From NCBI RefSeq assembly GCF_030372275.1, contig NZ_JAUDDJ010000012.1: a stretch of 64,000 nucleotides of DNA; one strand, 5' to 3'. Under the pieces are notes generated by a model that saw only the letters and a program-made list of their open reading frames with translations, had not been told where the DNA came from and did not search any database. The first letter of the stretch is position 1. Each line of letters starts with the position of its first letter. This stretch comes from Lawsonibacter sp900766145 (GTDB taxonomy: Bacteria > Bacillota > Clostridia > Oscillospirales > Oscillospiraceae). Shown piece by piece: positions 1-7,928 of the stretch. The position numbers and the translations under genes are program-made.

Positions 1-1
1 C

Positions 2-904
2 AAACTGGACTATGCAGGGCACTCCATTCAGTATGCCATGGAAGGCGCTGACATGATTCTGGCAGTTGGTCCTTCTTACAGCAGCAAGTCCTTTGCAGAG
101 GCTGCAGCACCCTATGTAAAAGCGGATCAGATTTATATTACCTGCCCCGGTTCTTTTGGTGGTGCACTGATTACGAAGAAAGTATTTTCTGCCTATCCTG
201 AAGCCTCTCAGGTATGCGTGGGCGAGACCTCCACGCTTCCCTATGCGGTCCGCGTGACTGAGCCTGGCGCCGTCAAGGTATTCCTGAAGCTGACCGGCGG
301 CCTCTTCCTTTCCACGATCCCAAGCAAAAAGGTACATGAGGTCCTGGAAAAATTCAAAATGGTGTATCCGGCCACTTCTGCGGCAGAGAATGTATTCCAG
401 ACTATGCTGCAAAATTCCAATCCTGTGATCCATCCCGCGGTTACTCTGCTGAATGCAGGTTTGATCGAGCGTACCCACGGAGATTTCCTGTTCTATGAGG
501 AGGGTGTGACCCCCAGCGTTGGGCACCTGATCGAGGCGGTTGACATTGAGCGTCTGGCTCTGGCTGAGAAACTGGGAGTGAAGGTCCTTTCTGATGTGAA
601 ACTGGGGGTTTTGCAGGGCTATATGACGGAAGACTCCTATGAGTACGGCTATGCCAGCGCACCTGGATTCAAGGGAATTAAGGCGCAGAGTCAGCTGGAT
701 TACCGTTATCTCAATGAAGATGTGGGCTATGGCATGGTATTTATGGCTGAGCTGGCCAAGGAATTGGGAATGGCCACCCCGATGATGGATTCTGTTATCC
801 ACATTGCCTCTGCCGTTATGAAGCGTGATTACCGGAAAGAGGCGGTGAGAACGCTGAGTAAGATCGGTTACACCGTGGATGATGTGGTAAATGAGCGGTA
901 TTAA
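2..904 (+). CDS. NAD/NADP octopine/nopaline dehydrogenase family protein (5'-truncated by window edge)
   Basis: The frame is open from base 2, so the gene starts upstream of the window; about 300 residues are visible and the first internal ATG is at 38. What remains is the end of the Rossmann domain and the helical C-terminal domain of the opine dehydrogenase family, including a conserved His in a VIHPA context near base 430. These enzymes reductively join an amino acid to a 2-oxo acid, or run in reverse. It is followed by an NhaC-type transporter and an Asp/Glu racemase on the same strand, which suggests one amino-acid-derivative pathway. The substrate cannot be told from sequence. Confidence 0.8.
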   Translation, partial: KLDYAGHSIQYAMEGADMILAVGPSYSSKSFAEAAAPYVKADQIYITCPGSFGGALITKKVFSAYPEASQVCVGETSTLPYAVRVTEPGAVKVFLKLTGGLFLSTIPSKKVHEVLEKFKMVYPATSAAENVFQTMLQNSNPVIHPAVTLLNAGLIERTHGDFLFYEEGVTPSVGHLIEAVDIERLALAEKLGVKVLSDVKLGVLQGYMTEDSYEYGYASAPGFKGIKAQSQLDYRYLNEDVGYGMVFMAELAKELGMATPMMDSVIHIASAVMKRDYRKEAVRTLSKIGYTVDDVVNERY

Positions 905-1060
905 GCACAGTTTTACCCGTAAGTAGAACGGGAAAACAGGTTGTTCCCGTTCAAAGGAAGCAGGGAGGAGGTGTCCGGCGGCATCTCTCCCCGCTTCACA
1001 AAATAGATCAGAGACAAAAGAAAGAAGGAAGGGAGCCGCATTTCGGCAAGGAGGTTACTT

Positions 1061-2470
1061 ATGCAAAAAGAATATCGACCGAGTCTTGCAGTCTCATTGA
1101 TTATCCTCGTCTTTATGATTCTTTGTATGTCTGTGGGCGTCGGTGTTTTCCAAATTCCGATCCATATGGCATTGATTATCGTGGGCACCGTTTCTGTGGT
1201 TGTGCTGATGGTAAGCGGAGCTTCCTGGGACAGCATTACCAGCGCAATTGAACAGGGCGGAAAGCTTGCCTGGCCCCCGCTGCTGCTCCTCTATGTGATT
1301 GGTATGATGGTGGGTATCTGGGTAGCCAGTGGAACGGTACCCTTCATTATTTACTGGGGACTGAAGCTGATTAACCCCTCCTTTTTCCTGCTAACTGTTG
1401 TTATTATTTCTGCTATTGTATCCATTGCCACAGGCAGCTCCTGGTCTACGGCGGGAACGGTCGGCGTAGCCATGATGGGCGTAGGTGCTGGGTTGGATAT
1501 TAACCCGGCGATGACGGCGGGCGCGATTATCTCTGGCGCATATATGGGAGATAAAATGTCTCCTCTCTCGGATACCACCAACCTGGCACCTGCTGTGGCC
1601 GAGGCTGATTTGTTCGACCACATTAAAGCCATGGTTTATACCACTACCCCAGGTTTTATTATTACGCTGATTTTCTTCACCGTTCTGGGATTGAATCACA
1701 GCGGAGAAGTAGATTCTGCAGTGCTGAATGAAATGCTGTCGGCACTGGAAAATAACTTTAACCTCAATCCTATTACGATCCTTCCCGCCATTATTATTCT
1801 GGTATTTTCCATTAAGAAAGTTCCTTCTTTGATTACTCTGGTGGTGGCGACTCTGACGGGCGCCATCATTGCGATGGTTCTTCAGGGCGCTGACATTCTC
1901 TCTATCATTAAGATTATGGATTCTGGTTATGTTTCTGAGACCGGGATGGAGGACATTGACGTGCTGCTTACCCGCGGCGGTTTCCAGAGCATGAACTGGA
2001 CAGCCAGTCTCGCTATGCTGGGCATCACCCTGGGCGCTATTTTGGAGAAGAACGGCGTTCTGGGAACCCTTCTCAACCAGATTCTCAAGCGTACCTCCTC
2101 TGTGGGCGGATTGGTGACGGCCACAATTCTGGGAACTATCTCCCTGAATATCATCACGGCCAGCCAGTATACCAGTATCGTCATCGGCGGCAGAATGTTT
2201 ATTCCCGGATTTAAAAAGTTTAATATGCTGCCTCAGACCCTGTCCCGCTCCCTGGAGGATTCCGGTACTATTACATCCCCGCTGGTACCCTGGAACACCT
2301 GCGCCGCTTATATGACGGGCGCGCTGGGTGTGGCTACGGTGGAATATATGCCGTACGCGATTTTCTGTTGGGTCGTTCCCATTATTTCGATTACCTTTGC
2401 TTGGCTGAATAAGTTCCAATGGAAGACCGGAGATATTCCCAGCAAAAGAGTCTACGACACGCAGGAATAA
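1061..2470 (+). CDS. Na+/H+ antiporter NhaC family protein
   Basis: This is a 469-residue polytopic membrane protein with about 11-12 hydrophobic segments. It has the NhaC family signatures: a GSSWSTAGTVGVA loop near residue 130, GDKMSPLSDTTNLAP near 165, and a late SGTITSPLVPWNTC motif. The start follows a GGAGG ribosome site 6 bases upstream. NhaC-family members exchange Na+ or protons, and some move organic acids or amino acids (MleN, for example). Lying between an opine-dehydrogenase-like gene and a racemase, it may carry their substrate; that is inference. A second NhaC-family gene lies at 46667-47893. Confidence 0.9.
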   Translation: MQKEYRPSLAVSLIILVFMILCMSVGVGVFQIPIHMALIIVGTVSVVVLMVSGASWDSITSAIEQGGKLAWPPLLLLYVIGMMVGIWVASGTVPFIIYWGLKLINPSFFLLTVVIISAIVSIATGSSWSTAGTVGVAMMGVGAGLDINPAMTAGAIISGAYMGDKMSPLSDTTNLAPAVAEADLFDHIKAMVYTTTPGFIITLIFFTVLGLNHSGEVDSAVLNEMLSALENNFNLNPITILPAIIILVFSIKKVPSLITLVVATLTGAIIAMVLQGADILSIIKIMDSGYVSETGMEDIDVLLTRGGFQSMNWTASLAMLGITLGAILEKNGVLGTLLNQILKRTSSVGGLVTATILGTISLNIITASQYTSIVIGGRMFIPGFKKFNMLPQTLSRSLEDSGTITSPLVPWNTCAAYMTGALGVATVEYMPYAIFCWVVPIISITFAWLNKFQWKTGDIPSKRVYDTQE

Positions 2471-2506
2471 CTGCTCCGTACAAAACGATAGGTTGGGGGG
2501 AAAACA

Positions 2507-3232
2507 ATGAGTTCGAAACCCAAGATTGCCATTTTGTGCTGGGAACGTGGTACGGTTCCGGCGGGGTTGATGCAGATGGAAGAACAATTAGGTAACAGTA
2601 CCAACCTAAAGACCTATCCATTTCCCGTTAAGCTGGTAGAAATCAAGGGCGCCAATGTGGAAACCGTGATTACACATCCAAGCGCTGAAGTGTTGGAGCG
2701 GATGATTGCCGTATCAAAGCGCTTGATTGAAGAGGATGGAATCCAAGCCATTTCTACCAGCTGTGGATTCAACGCGATCTTCCAGGAAAAACTCTCCTCG
2801 GCGTTAAGTGTCCCCGTGTTTACCTCTGCACTCCTTCAAGTCCCGTTTGTGCGCCAGATTGTTGGAGCCAATCGAGGGATCGGCATTATTACGGCCAATA
2901 AAAGCGCCCTGTCCACTCAGCACCTTACGGCCTGTGGGATTACCCAAGCGATGAAGGTTTTCATATTTGGGTTGGAAGAGGCAAAGGAGTGGGGGAAGAT
3001 TTTTGAACAGCCGGATGTTCCCTTCGACATTGACGCCGTGGGGAGAGAAATCGTAGGTGTGGCAGAGCAAGCCCTGCTGGACCGCCCTGAAATTGGCGCA
3101 TTTGTTCTGGAATGTACAGATTTGCCGCCTTATGCAGAGCGCATCCGCAGCAAATTAAAGTTGCCCGTTTTTGACTTCTGTTCTATGATGGAACTGATAG
3201 CTGCTGCGGTTGGAGAAAGAAGCTTATACTAA
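2507..3232 (+). CDS. Aspartate/glutamate/hydantoin racemase family protein
   Basis: This 241-residue cytoplasmic protein of the Asp/Glu racemase superfamily has the two catalytic cysteines in their usual settings: Cys86 in STSCGFNA and Cys203 in LECTDLPP. The length is normal for the family. A strong GGGGGG-type ribosome site precedes the ATG, which follows the antiporter by 36 bases, so the two are probably co-transcribed. Superfamily members racemise amino acids or hydantoins, or decarboxylate malonates, so the substrate stays open. A stem-loop follows the stop codon. Confidence 0.85.
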   Translation: MSSKPKIAILCWERGTVPAGLMQMEEQLGNSTNLKTYPFPVKLVEIKGANVETVITHPSAEVLERMIAVSKRLIEEDGIQAISTSCGFNAIFQEKLSSALSVPVFTSALLQVPFVRQIVGANRGIGIITANKSALSTQHLTACGITQAMKVFIFGLEEAKEWGKIFEQPDVPFDIDAVGREIVGVAEQALLDRPEIGAFVLECTDLPPYAERIRSKLKLPVFDFCSMMELIAAAVGERSLY

Positions 3233-3278
3233 CCTGCGGCGGCAGAGCAACAGGAACATACTCACAACCTTTCTTTCA

Positions 3279-3319
3279 GAGAAGCACCCTGGAGGTACCT
3301 TGCCTTCAGGGTGTTTCTC
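3279..3319 (+). terminator. Stem-loop after the racemase gene
   Basis: An inverted repeat pairs GAGAAGCACCCTG with CAGGGTGTTTCTC around a short loop. There is no T-run directly after it, so it may be a weak terminator or an mRNA-stabilising hairpin before the MATE gene. Confidence 0.55.
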
Positions 3320-3357
3320 CAACCAGCGGCTGCGATAGGGTAGGGAGGAGACGAACT

Positions 3358-4764
3358 ATGCAACTGCGGGAGAATAGCAGAAAGCTGCGGCAGACGCAGA
3401 CCTACACACTTTTATCATTGGCTGGGCCGGCCATTTTAGAGCAGCTTCTGTTGACCGCTGCTACCTATGTGGATACGGCTATGATCGGGACACTGGGTGC
3501 CACAGCTACCGCTGCGGTAGCCGTGAATTCATCTACAATATTCCTGATTACCGGTTTATTGGTCGCTGTGGGAGTAGGATATTCCGTGCAGGTAGCCCAC
3601 AGCTTGGGGAGGGGGGACACAGCGTATGCGGCCGCAGTCTCACGGCAAGCGCTTGTTGGTGCCCTGGTAATTGGGGCGGTATTTATGGCTCTTCTTGGAG
3701 GACTGTCCGCTCAGATTCCCAAGTGGTTAGGTGCAGAGGATAGTATTTTAAATGACGCGGGGAAATATTTGCTGTACTATTCCATGGGGTTGCCTCTGCA
3801 AACATGTCTGGCAGTATTTTCTGCCGTGTTACGGTGTGCCGGAGATACAAAAACACCGCTGCTATTTAATGCGGGAGCAAATCTAATCAATGTAATTCTC
3901 AATTTTCTTTTTATATTTTCTGCCCGGGAAATTACCATATGGGGCGAGAAGATCCACGTTTGGGGAGCTGGGTTGGGCGTAGCTGGTGCAGCCATGGGAA
4001 CTGCATTATCAGCAGGGATCATGGGACTTTCCCTGGTGTTGATCATATTTATAAAGAAGAGCCCCATTCAGCTGTGCCTAGGAGAGAGCTTCTATCCGGA
4101 TAGACGGATCATACGCCGAGCAGTAGCCTTGGGCTTGCCGGTTATTTTAGAGCGAATCACGTTAAGTGCCGGACAGCTTATCATGACTCGTCTGGTGACG
4201 TCATTGGGAAATCTGGCGCTGGCAGCCAATCATGTGGCGGTTACGGCGGAAGGGATCAGTTATCTTCCGGCACAAGGAATTTCTTTTGCATCTACCGCTC
4301 TGGTAGGACAGGCGGTAGGGGGGAGAGATCCGGAACGGGCCCGGAAGTATTCGAATATCTCTGGAGTGGTAGGAGTTATTGCAGGCGGTGTGGGCGGATT
4401 GCTTCTGTTTTGTTTTGCACGGCCTTTGTCCGGAGTATTTACGCCAGACCCTCAGGTGATGGCACTGGCAGCTGATATGCTGCGTATTGTAGCGATTTCT
4501 GAGCCCTTTTTTGGGTTGTCTATTGTCCTGTCTGGCGTGTTGCGAGGGACTGGAGACAGCCGTTCCCCGTTTTTTATTGTCTTGCTGGGTATGTGGGGGG
4601 TGCGAATCCTGATGGCACCTGCTCTGCTATATGCGGCGGGACTGGGGCTGAGCGCAGTTTGGATCGCTATGGTGGCGGATTTGACTGTCAGAGGTATTCT
4701 CTGTGGAGTGAAAGTCAAACGACTGGATTATTCTTTCGTATGTAACACTCGTGATATGCCATGA
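3358..4764 (+). CDS. MATE family efflux transporter
   Basis: This 468-residue inner-membrane protein has twelve predicted helices in two similar halves, as in the MATE superfamily. The first half carries a DTAMIGTLGA motif near residue 39, and the second half repeats the LERITLSAGQ/NHVAVTAEGIS pattern near residue 265. MATE pumps export drugs, metabolites or peptides using Na+ or H+ gradients. The start has a GGGAGGAG ribosome site. It lies 125 bases after the racemase gene, beyond a hairpin, so it could be the exporter of that locus or an independent gene. Confidence 0.9.
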   Translation: MQLRENSRKLRQTQTYTLLSLAGPAILEQLLLTAATYVDTAMIGTLGATATAAVAVNSSTIFLITGLLVAVGVGYSVQVAHSLGRGDTAYAAAVSRQALVGALVIGAVFMALLGGLSAQIPKWLGAEDSILNDAGKYLLYYSMGLPLQTCLAVFSAVLRCAGDTKTPLLFNAGANLINVILNFLFIFSAREITIWGEKIHVWGAGLGVAGAAMGTALSAGIMGLSLVLIIFIKKSPIQLCLGESFYPDRRIIRRAVALGLPVILERITLSAGQLIMTRLVTSLGNLALAANHVAVTAEGISYLPAQGISFASTALVGQAVGGRDPERARKYSNISGVVGVIAGGVGGLLLFCFARPLSGVFTPDPQVMALAADMLRIVAISEPFFGLSIVLSGVLRGTGDSRSPFFIVLLGMWGVRILMAPALLYAAGLGLSAVWIAMVADLTVRGILCGVKVKRLDYSFVCNTRDMP

Positions 4765-4823
4765 CAGAAGAAAGGCTTGGTTAAGACCCAGACTGTTTTT
4801 GAATTTAACTCCTACAATATAAG

Positions 4824-4868
4824 CACCACAAAATCGCCATTTCATATGGAAATGGCGGTTTTGTGGTG
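4824..4868. terminator. Bidirectional Rho-independent terminator
   Basis: A near-perfect long palindrome pairs CACCACAAAATCGCCATTTC with its complement on the right arm. Both ends are A/T rich (AAAA on the left arm, TTTT on the right), so it can stop transcription from the MATE gene. The remaining 4869-5010 stretch shows no gene. Confidence 0.85.
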
Positions 4869-5013
4869 TCTTCTGTGGTCAGAAGCGTTCCTCAACCTTT
4901 GACAGTCCTTCTTGCTAGCAGGGTGGGGGAGCGTTTTTCGTGTTTTTAGCCGCCTACATTATATCGCTGAGTCTAGAACTACAAGTCATTAAGAGATATT
5001 GCGCTTCTGGAGG

Positions 5014-5067
5014 TTAAGAAATCTTAAGAGAGCATTCATAAATTTTCTTGGTTTTTTATGGTAGTAT
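5014..5067 (+). promoter_or_regulatory. Promoter with TTAAG-N5-TTAAG direct-repeat operator
   Basis: Two TTAAG half-sites start at 5014 and 5024, exactly 10 bp apart. A -10-like TAGTAT lies at 5062-5067, 38 bp after the start of the second half-site. The -35 region (TAAATT at 5039) is poor, as expected for an activator-dependent promoter. The arrangement fits binding by an OmpR/PhoB-type response regulator. The same arrangement with the same spacing recurs at 11308-11361. A further ATTAAGAG sits at 4988. Confidence 0.65.
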
Positions 5068-5170
5068 CACTTTAACCTGCATAAGAAATATGCTGACAAT
5101 TCATGGATCACTAAAATAAAGTTAGCATTTTGTTGTCATTAATTTTAAATACAATAAAGGCGGCGATGAC

Positions 5171-6082
5171 ATGGAATATATTTTGCAAACAGATAATCTG
5201 TCAAAAGTCTACGGAACAAAAACGGTTCTTGATCATGTGAGCATTCATGTGCCGAGAAAGTCGATCTATGGTTTGGTGGGAAAAAACGGAGCCGGAAAGA
5301 CCACACTGATGCGTATTATCTGTGGCTTAACGCAGCAAAGTGAAGGCGGCTATACCTTGTTGGGAAAGTCAAATGATGCTGAAGTACGGAAACATATGGG
5401 GATGCTGATTGAAAAGCCGGGCATCTACGAGCATATGACAGCTTTGGAAAATTTGCGCTATTTTTCGCTTCTGTTTGGCATCCAGTCCCAAGATCACCAT
5501 AGGATGCTGGAAATGTTTGGATTGCAAAATGCGGGAAAAAAGAAAGCCCGCCAATTTTCCCTGGGAATGAAACAGCGATTGGGCATTGCAATTTCACTGC
5601 TGGGAAATCCCGATTTTCTCATTCTGGATGAGCCGATCAATGGCCTGGACCCGGAAGGGGTCTATGAGATACGTAAAATGCTGGAGACATTAAATCGTGA
5701 ACATGGTACCACCATCATGATTGCCAGCCATATTTTAAGCGAGCTATATAAGCTGGCGACGGATTACGCGATTATTGACGGCGGATGCCTGATTGACGAG
5801 TTCAGCAAGGAAACGCTGGAACGTGCATGCAGCAGCGGCGTCCAGGTTACGGTTGAACCGGAATACTTGCAGGATGCAAAAACGCTCATTGCCGCCCGGT
5901 ATCCGGATGTCAAATGTGAAGTTCTGTCCAATCAAAGCCTGCGTTTGGAAGAGAAAATCAGTCCGGCGGACCTGAGCCAATTCCTGGTGGAAAACAAAGT
6001 GCGTGTATGTGGTTTGGGGACAAACGAGGAAGACATTGAGAAATTTTTTGTGGAAAAACTCTCGGGAGGGAGAGCGGTATAA
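5171..6082 (+). CDS. ABC transporter ATP-binding protein (BcrA-like)
   Basis: This 303-residue ATPase has a Walker A motif GKNGAGKTT near residue 37, the ABC signature FSLGMKQRL near 128, Walker B FLILDEPINGLDP near 150 and the switch His in IASHIL. The C-terminal extension is like that of BcrA/lantibiotic-immunity exporters. It overlaps the next gene, an ABC-2 permease, by four bases. Expression probably depends on the TTAAG operator upstream. The base composition is lower in GC than the core genes. Likely role: efflux of a peptide antibiotic or similar compound; the substrate is not determined. Confidence 0.88.
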   Translation: MEYILQTDNLSKVYGTKTVLDHVSIHVPRKSIYGLVGKNGAGKTTLMRIICGLTQQSEGGYTLLGKSNDAEVRKHMGMLIEKPGIYEHMTALENLRYFSLLFGIQSQDHHRMLEMFGLQNAGKKKARQFSLGMKQRLGIAISLLGNPDFLILDEPINGLDPEGVYEIRKMLETLNREHGTTIMIASHILSELYKLATDYAIIDGGCLIDEFSKETLERACSSGVQVTVEPEYLQDAKTLIAARYPDVKCEVLSNQSLRLEEKISPADLSQFLVENKVRVCGLGTNEEDIEKFFVEKLSGGRAV

Positions 6083-6819
6083 AAAATCTAATTCGTGGAC
6101 ATATTTATCAGCTTAGAAAAGATAATTTCTTTTTTGGCTGCCTTGCTCTGAGTTGTGTTCTCCTGGCCGCATCGATCCGGCTTTCCTTTTCTCTGGCATC
6201 TGCATTAAACCCTGTTACAGGGATCGAGGGTCTATTTAGTACATTTTTGAGCGGTGATACCATCCTTTATATCTTCATGTTGCTGACAGCGAATACAGTG
6301 GCAGAAACTTATCGCTCCGGTGTGATGAAGAATATGATCGGGCGGGGGATCGGGAAGAAACAATACTATTTCTCCATCGTGTTTGCAGTATCCGCTGCCT
6401 ATGTATTGGTCATGCTGATCGGCGGCATCATTATGGCAGTTCTTGCAGCCGGTAAATTTGGTATGGGGGCAATTTCTTATCCTGGTTATTATGCTCTTTC
6501 CGTAATAGCACGCATTCTTTTTGTAATGGCGCACATCAGCTTTGCACTTACAATGACGCTCTACACCAGGAATGCAATTACAGGCGTTGTTTTCGGCCTT
6601 GCGATTCCCAATATTCCGAAAATTCTGGAAATGGGTTTGGGATTTCTGAGAATCCATATTGATCTGGATTTTATCAAAATCTCTACACATATGCCGTCTG
6701 TTTATGGAGCATCCAATGATTTGTCGTCATTCTTACCCTGCTTTGTTGTGTTAGCTGGTTATCTTATTTTGTCTATTGTTATTGGTTTTTGGCTTTTGAA
6801 GCATCAGGATATCAAGTGA
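6079..6819 (+). CDS. ABC-2 type permease of the BcrA-like exporter, apparent ATA start
   Basis: The first ATG in this frame is at 6247, but the reading frame continues upstream into IKNLIRGHIYQL and a first membrane helix, ending exactly at the stop of the ATPase gene. The natural start would be an ATGA overlap; here the bases are ATAA, so the start codon reads ATA and the upstream stop is TAA. A GGGAGG ribosome site lies 9 bases upstream. With this start the protein is 246 residues with six helices, normal for BcrB-like permeases; the 190-residue ATG version would lose the first helix. Confidence 0.75.
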   Translation: MKNLIRGHIYQLRKDNFFFGCLALSCVLLAASIRLSFSLASALNPVTGIEGLFSTFLSGDTILYIFMLLTANTVAETYRSGVMKNMIGRGIGKKQYYFSIVFAVSAAYVLVMLIGGIIMAVLAAGKFGMGAISYPGYYALSVIARILFVMAHISFALTMTLYTRNAITGVVFGLAIPNIPKILEMGLGFLRIHIDLDFIKISTHMPSVYGASNDLSSFLPCFVVLAGYLILSIVIGFWLLKHQDIK

Positions 6820-6871
6820 TTTACCATGGAATGTCGGTATACCACTCACACAGGTGAGTTGGTCCAACATC

Positions 6872-6920
6872 AAAAAGGAATTGCTCCCGCAGATTTCTCT
6901 GCGGGAGCAATTCCTTTTTT
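6872..6920. terminator. Bidirectional Rho-independent terminator
   Basis: A long hairpin pairs AAAAAGGAATTGCTCCCGC with its complement and ends in TTTTTT. It separates the ABC exporter genes (+) from the convergent MerR gene (-) and can serve both. Confidence 0.9.
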
Positions 6921-6948
6921 ACGGAGATATAACAATAGCGAAAAGAGA

Positions 6949-7737
6949 TTATTCTTGGTCAGGATTGATAGGAGAGAGGATTCTGACCTCCAAACCTGTG
7001 ACATAGTTTTCTGGATGTCCCTCAGAAAACTGATCGATGATATTCAGCGTTACCACACAGCTGTCCAGTACCAAGCCCCGGCTTTCCCCCTCCTGATAGA
7101 GGCGGCCAATGCTGTCACGGATGGTGGTGTAGGGGCCGTAGTGATAGCCGCAGAGGTAGTTGCCCCCTGGAATCTGGTCTGCGGCAGCCTGGGTTTCCGC
7201 CAGCAGCTTATCTGCGCCGCTGTCTCCAAACAGATAGGCGCCGAACCATTTCCGATCTGCCGTGTAGAAGCCTACCGTGGGGTAGAAGTAGAAGGGTTCG
7301 TACGTGAACAGATCGATCTCCTCACCGATATGCAGAAACTGGCGGTCGGGGTAGACCTTGCAGCGAAAGCTGTTCTCTTTGGCGTCCCGGGTCTCCTCCT
7401 GGATAAAGCGGATCTTTTTTTGAATGATGTCCACGGTGGTCAGCAACTCCTGACACCGCCGCTGAAGAATGTCCGCCTGGGCGGCCATGGAGTCCATATT
7501 TTTGCTCACGTCGCCGCTGGCAACAAAGTCCGCTGCCTGCTCCAGGGAGTAGCCCAGCTTGCGCAGATAGCGAATGGTGGCCAGCAGATAGACCTGGTCA
7601 AAATGATAGTAGCGCCGTCCGTTGGTTTGGTTGCGCAGGGCGGGCACCAGCAGCCCGCGGGCGTCATAGTAGCGCAGCAGCTGTACGTCCATACCAAAGA
7701 TCTTGGCCAGCTCGCCGATGGTGAGATATTCCTTCAT
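6949..7737 (-). CDS. MerR family transcriptional regulator with GyrI-like effector domain
   Basis: This is a 262-residue regulator. Residues 1-70 form the MerR winged helix (LTIGELAKIFGM, LRYYDARGLL, then GRRYY), followed by a coiled-coil linker to about 120 and a C-terminal domain like the GyrI/BmrR effector-binding fold. The start at 7737 is chosen because AAGGAG lies upstream; the frame could extend to 7770. It is divergent from the two deaminase genes, and the shared intergenic region holds a perfect MerR-type promoter, so it most likely activates that operon and may bind one of its metabolites. The ligand is unknown. Confidence 0.88.
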   Translation of the reverse strand: MKEYLTIGELAKIFGMDVQLLRYYDARGLLVPALRNQTNGRRYYHFDQVYLLATIRYLRKLGYSLEQAADFVASGDVSKNMDSMAAQADILQRRCQELLTTVDIIQKKIRFIQEETRDAKENSFRCKVYPDRQFLHIGEEIDLFTYEPFYFYPTVGFYTADRKWFGAYLFGDSGADKLLAETQAAADQIPGGNYLCGYHYGPYTTIRDSIGRLYQEGESRGLVLDSCVVTLNIIDQFSEGHPENYVTGLEVRILSPINPDQE

Positions 7738-7834
7738 ACTGGTTCTCCTTGCCGCTGCGGTGGATGCCACGGCGGGTATTTTTTATAAAAAATAGGTTGG
7801 GCTCTATCCGTTCCAACAAAATTTATTTTGGGGC

Positions 7835-7865
7835 TTGATCCTATAATCGTTATAGGTTTTATACT
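7835..7865 (+). promoter_or_regulatory. MerR-type promoter/operator with 19-bp spacer
   Basis: A -35 TTGATC (7835-7840) and a -10 TATACT (7860-7865) are separated by 19 bp, the over-long spacer typical of MerR activation. The spacer contains the palindrome CCTATAA-TCG-TTATAGG (7840-7856). It faces the amidohydrolase gene and lies about 100 bp from the divergent MerR gene. Confidence 0.85.
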
Positions 7866-7928
7866 GATTGTAACACAGGCATCAGGAGCCGCGCAAGGAA
7901 AAGTGTGAGATGAAAAAGGAGGAACCGT

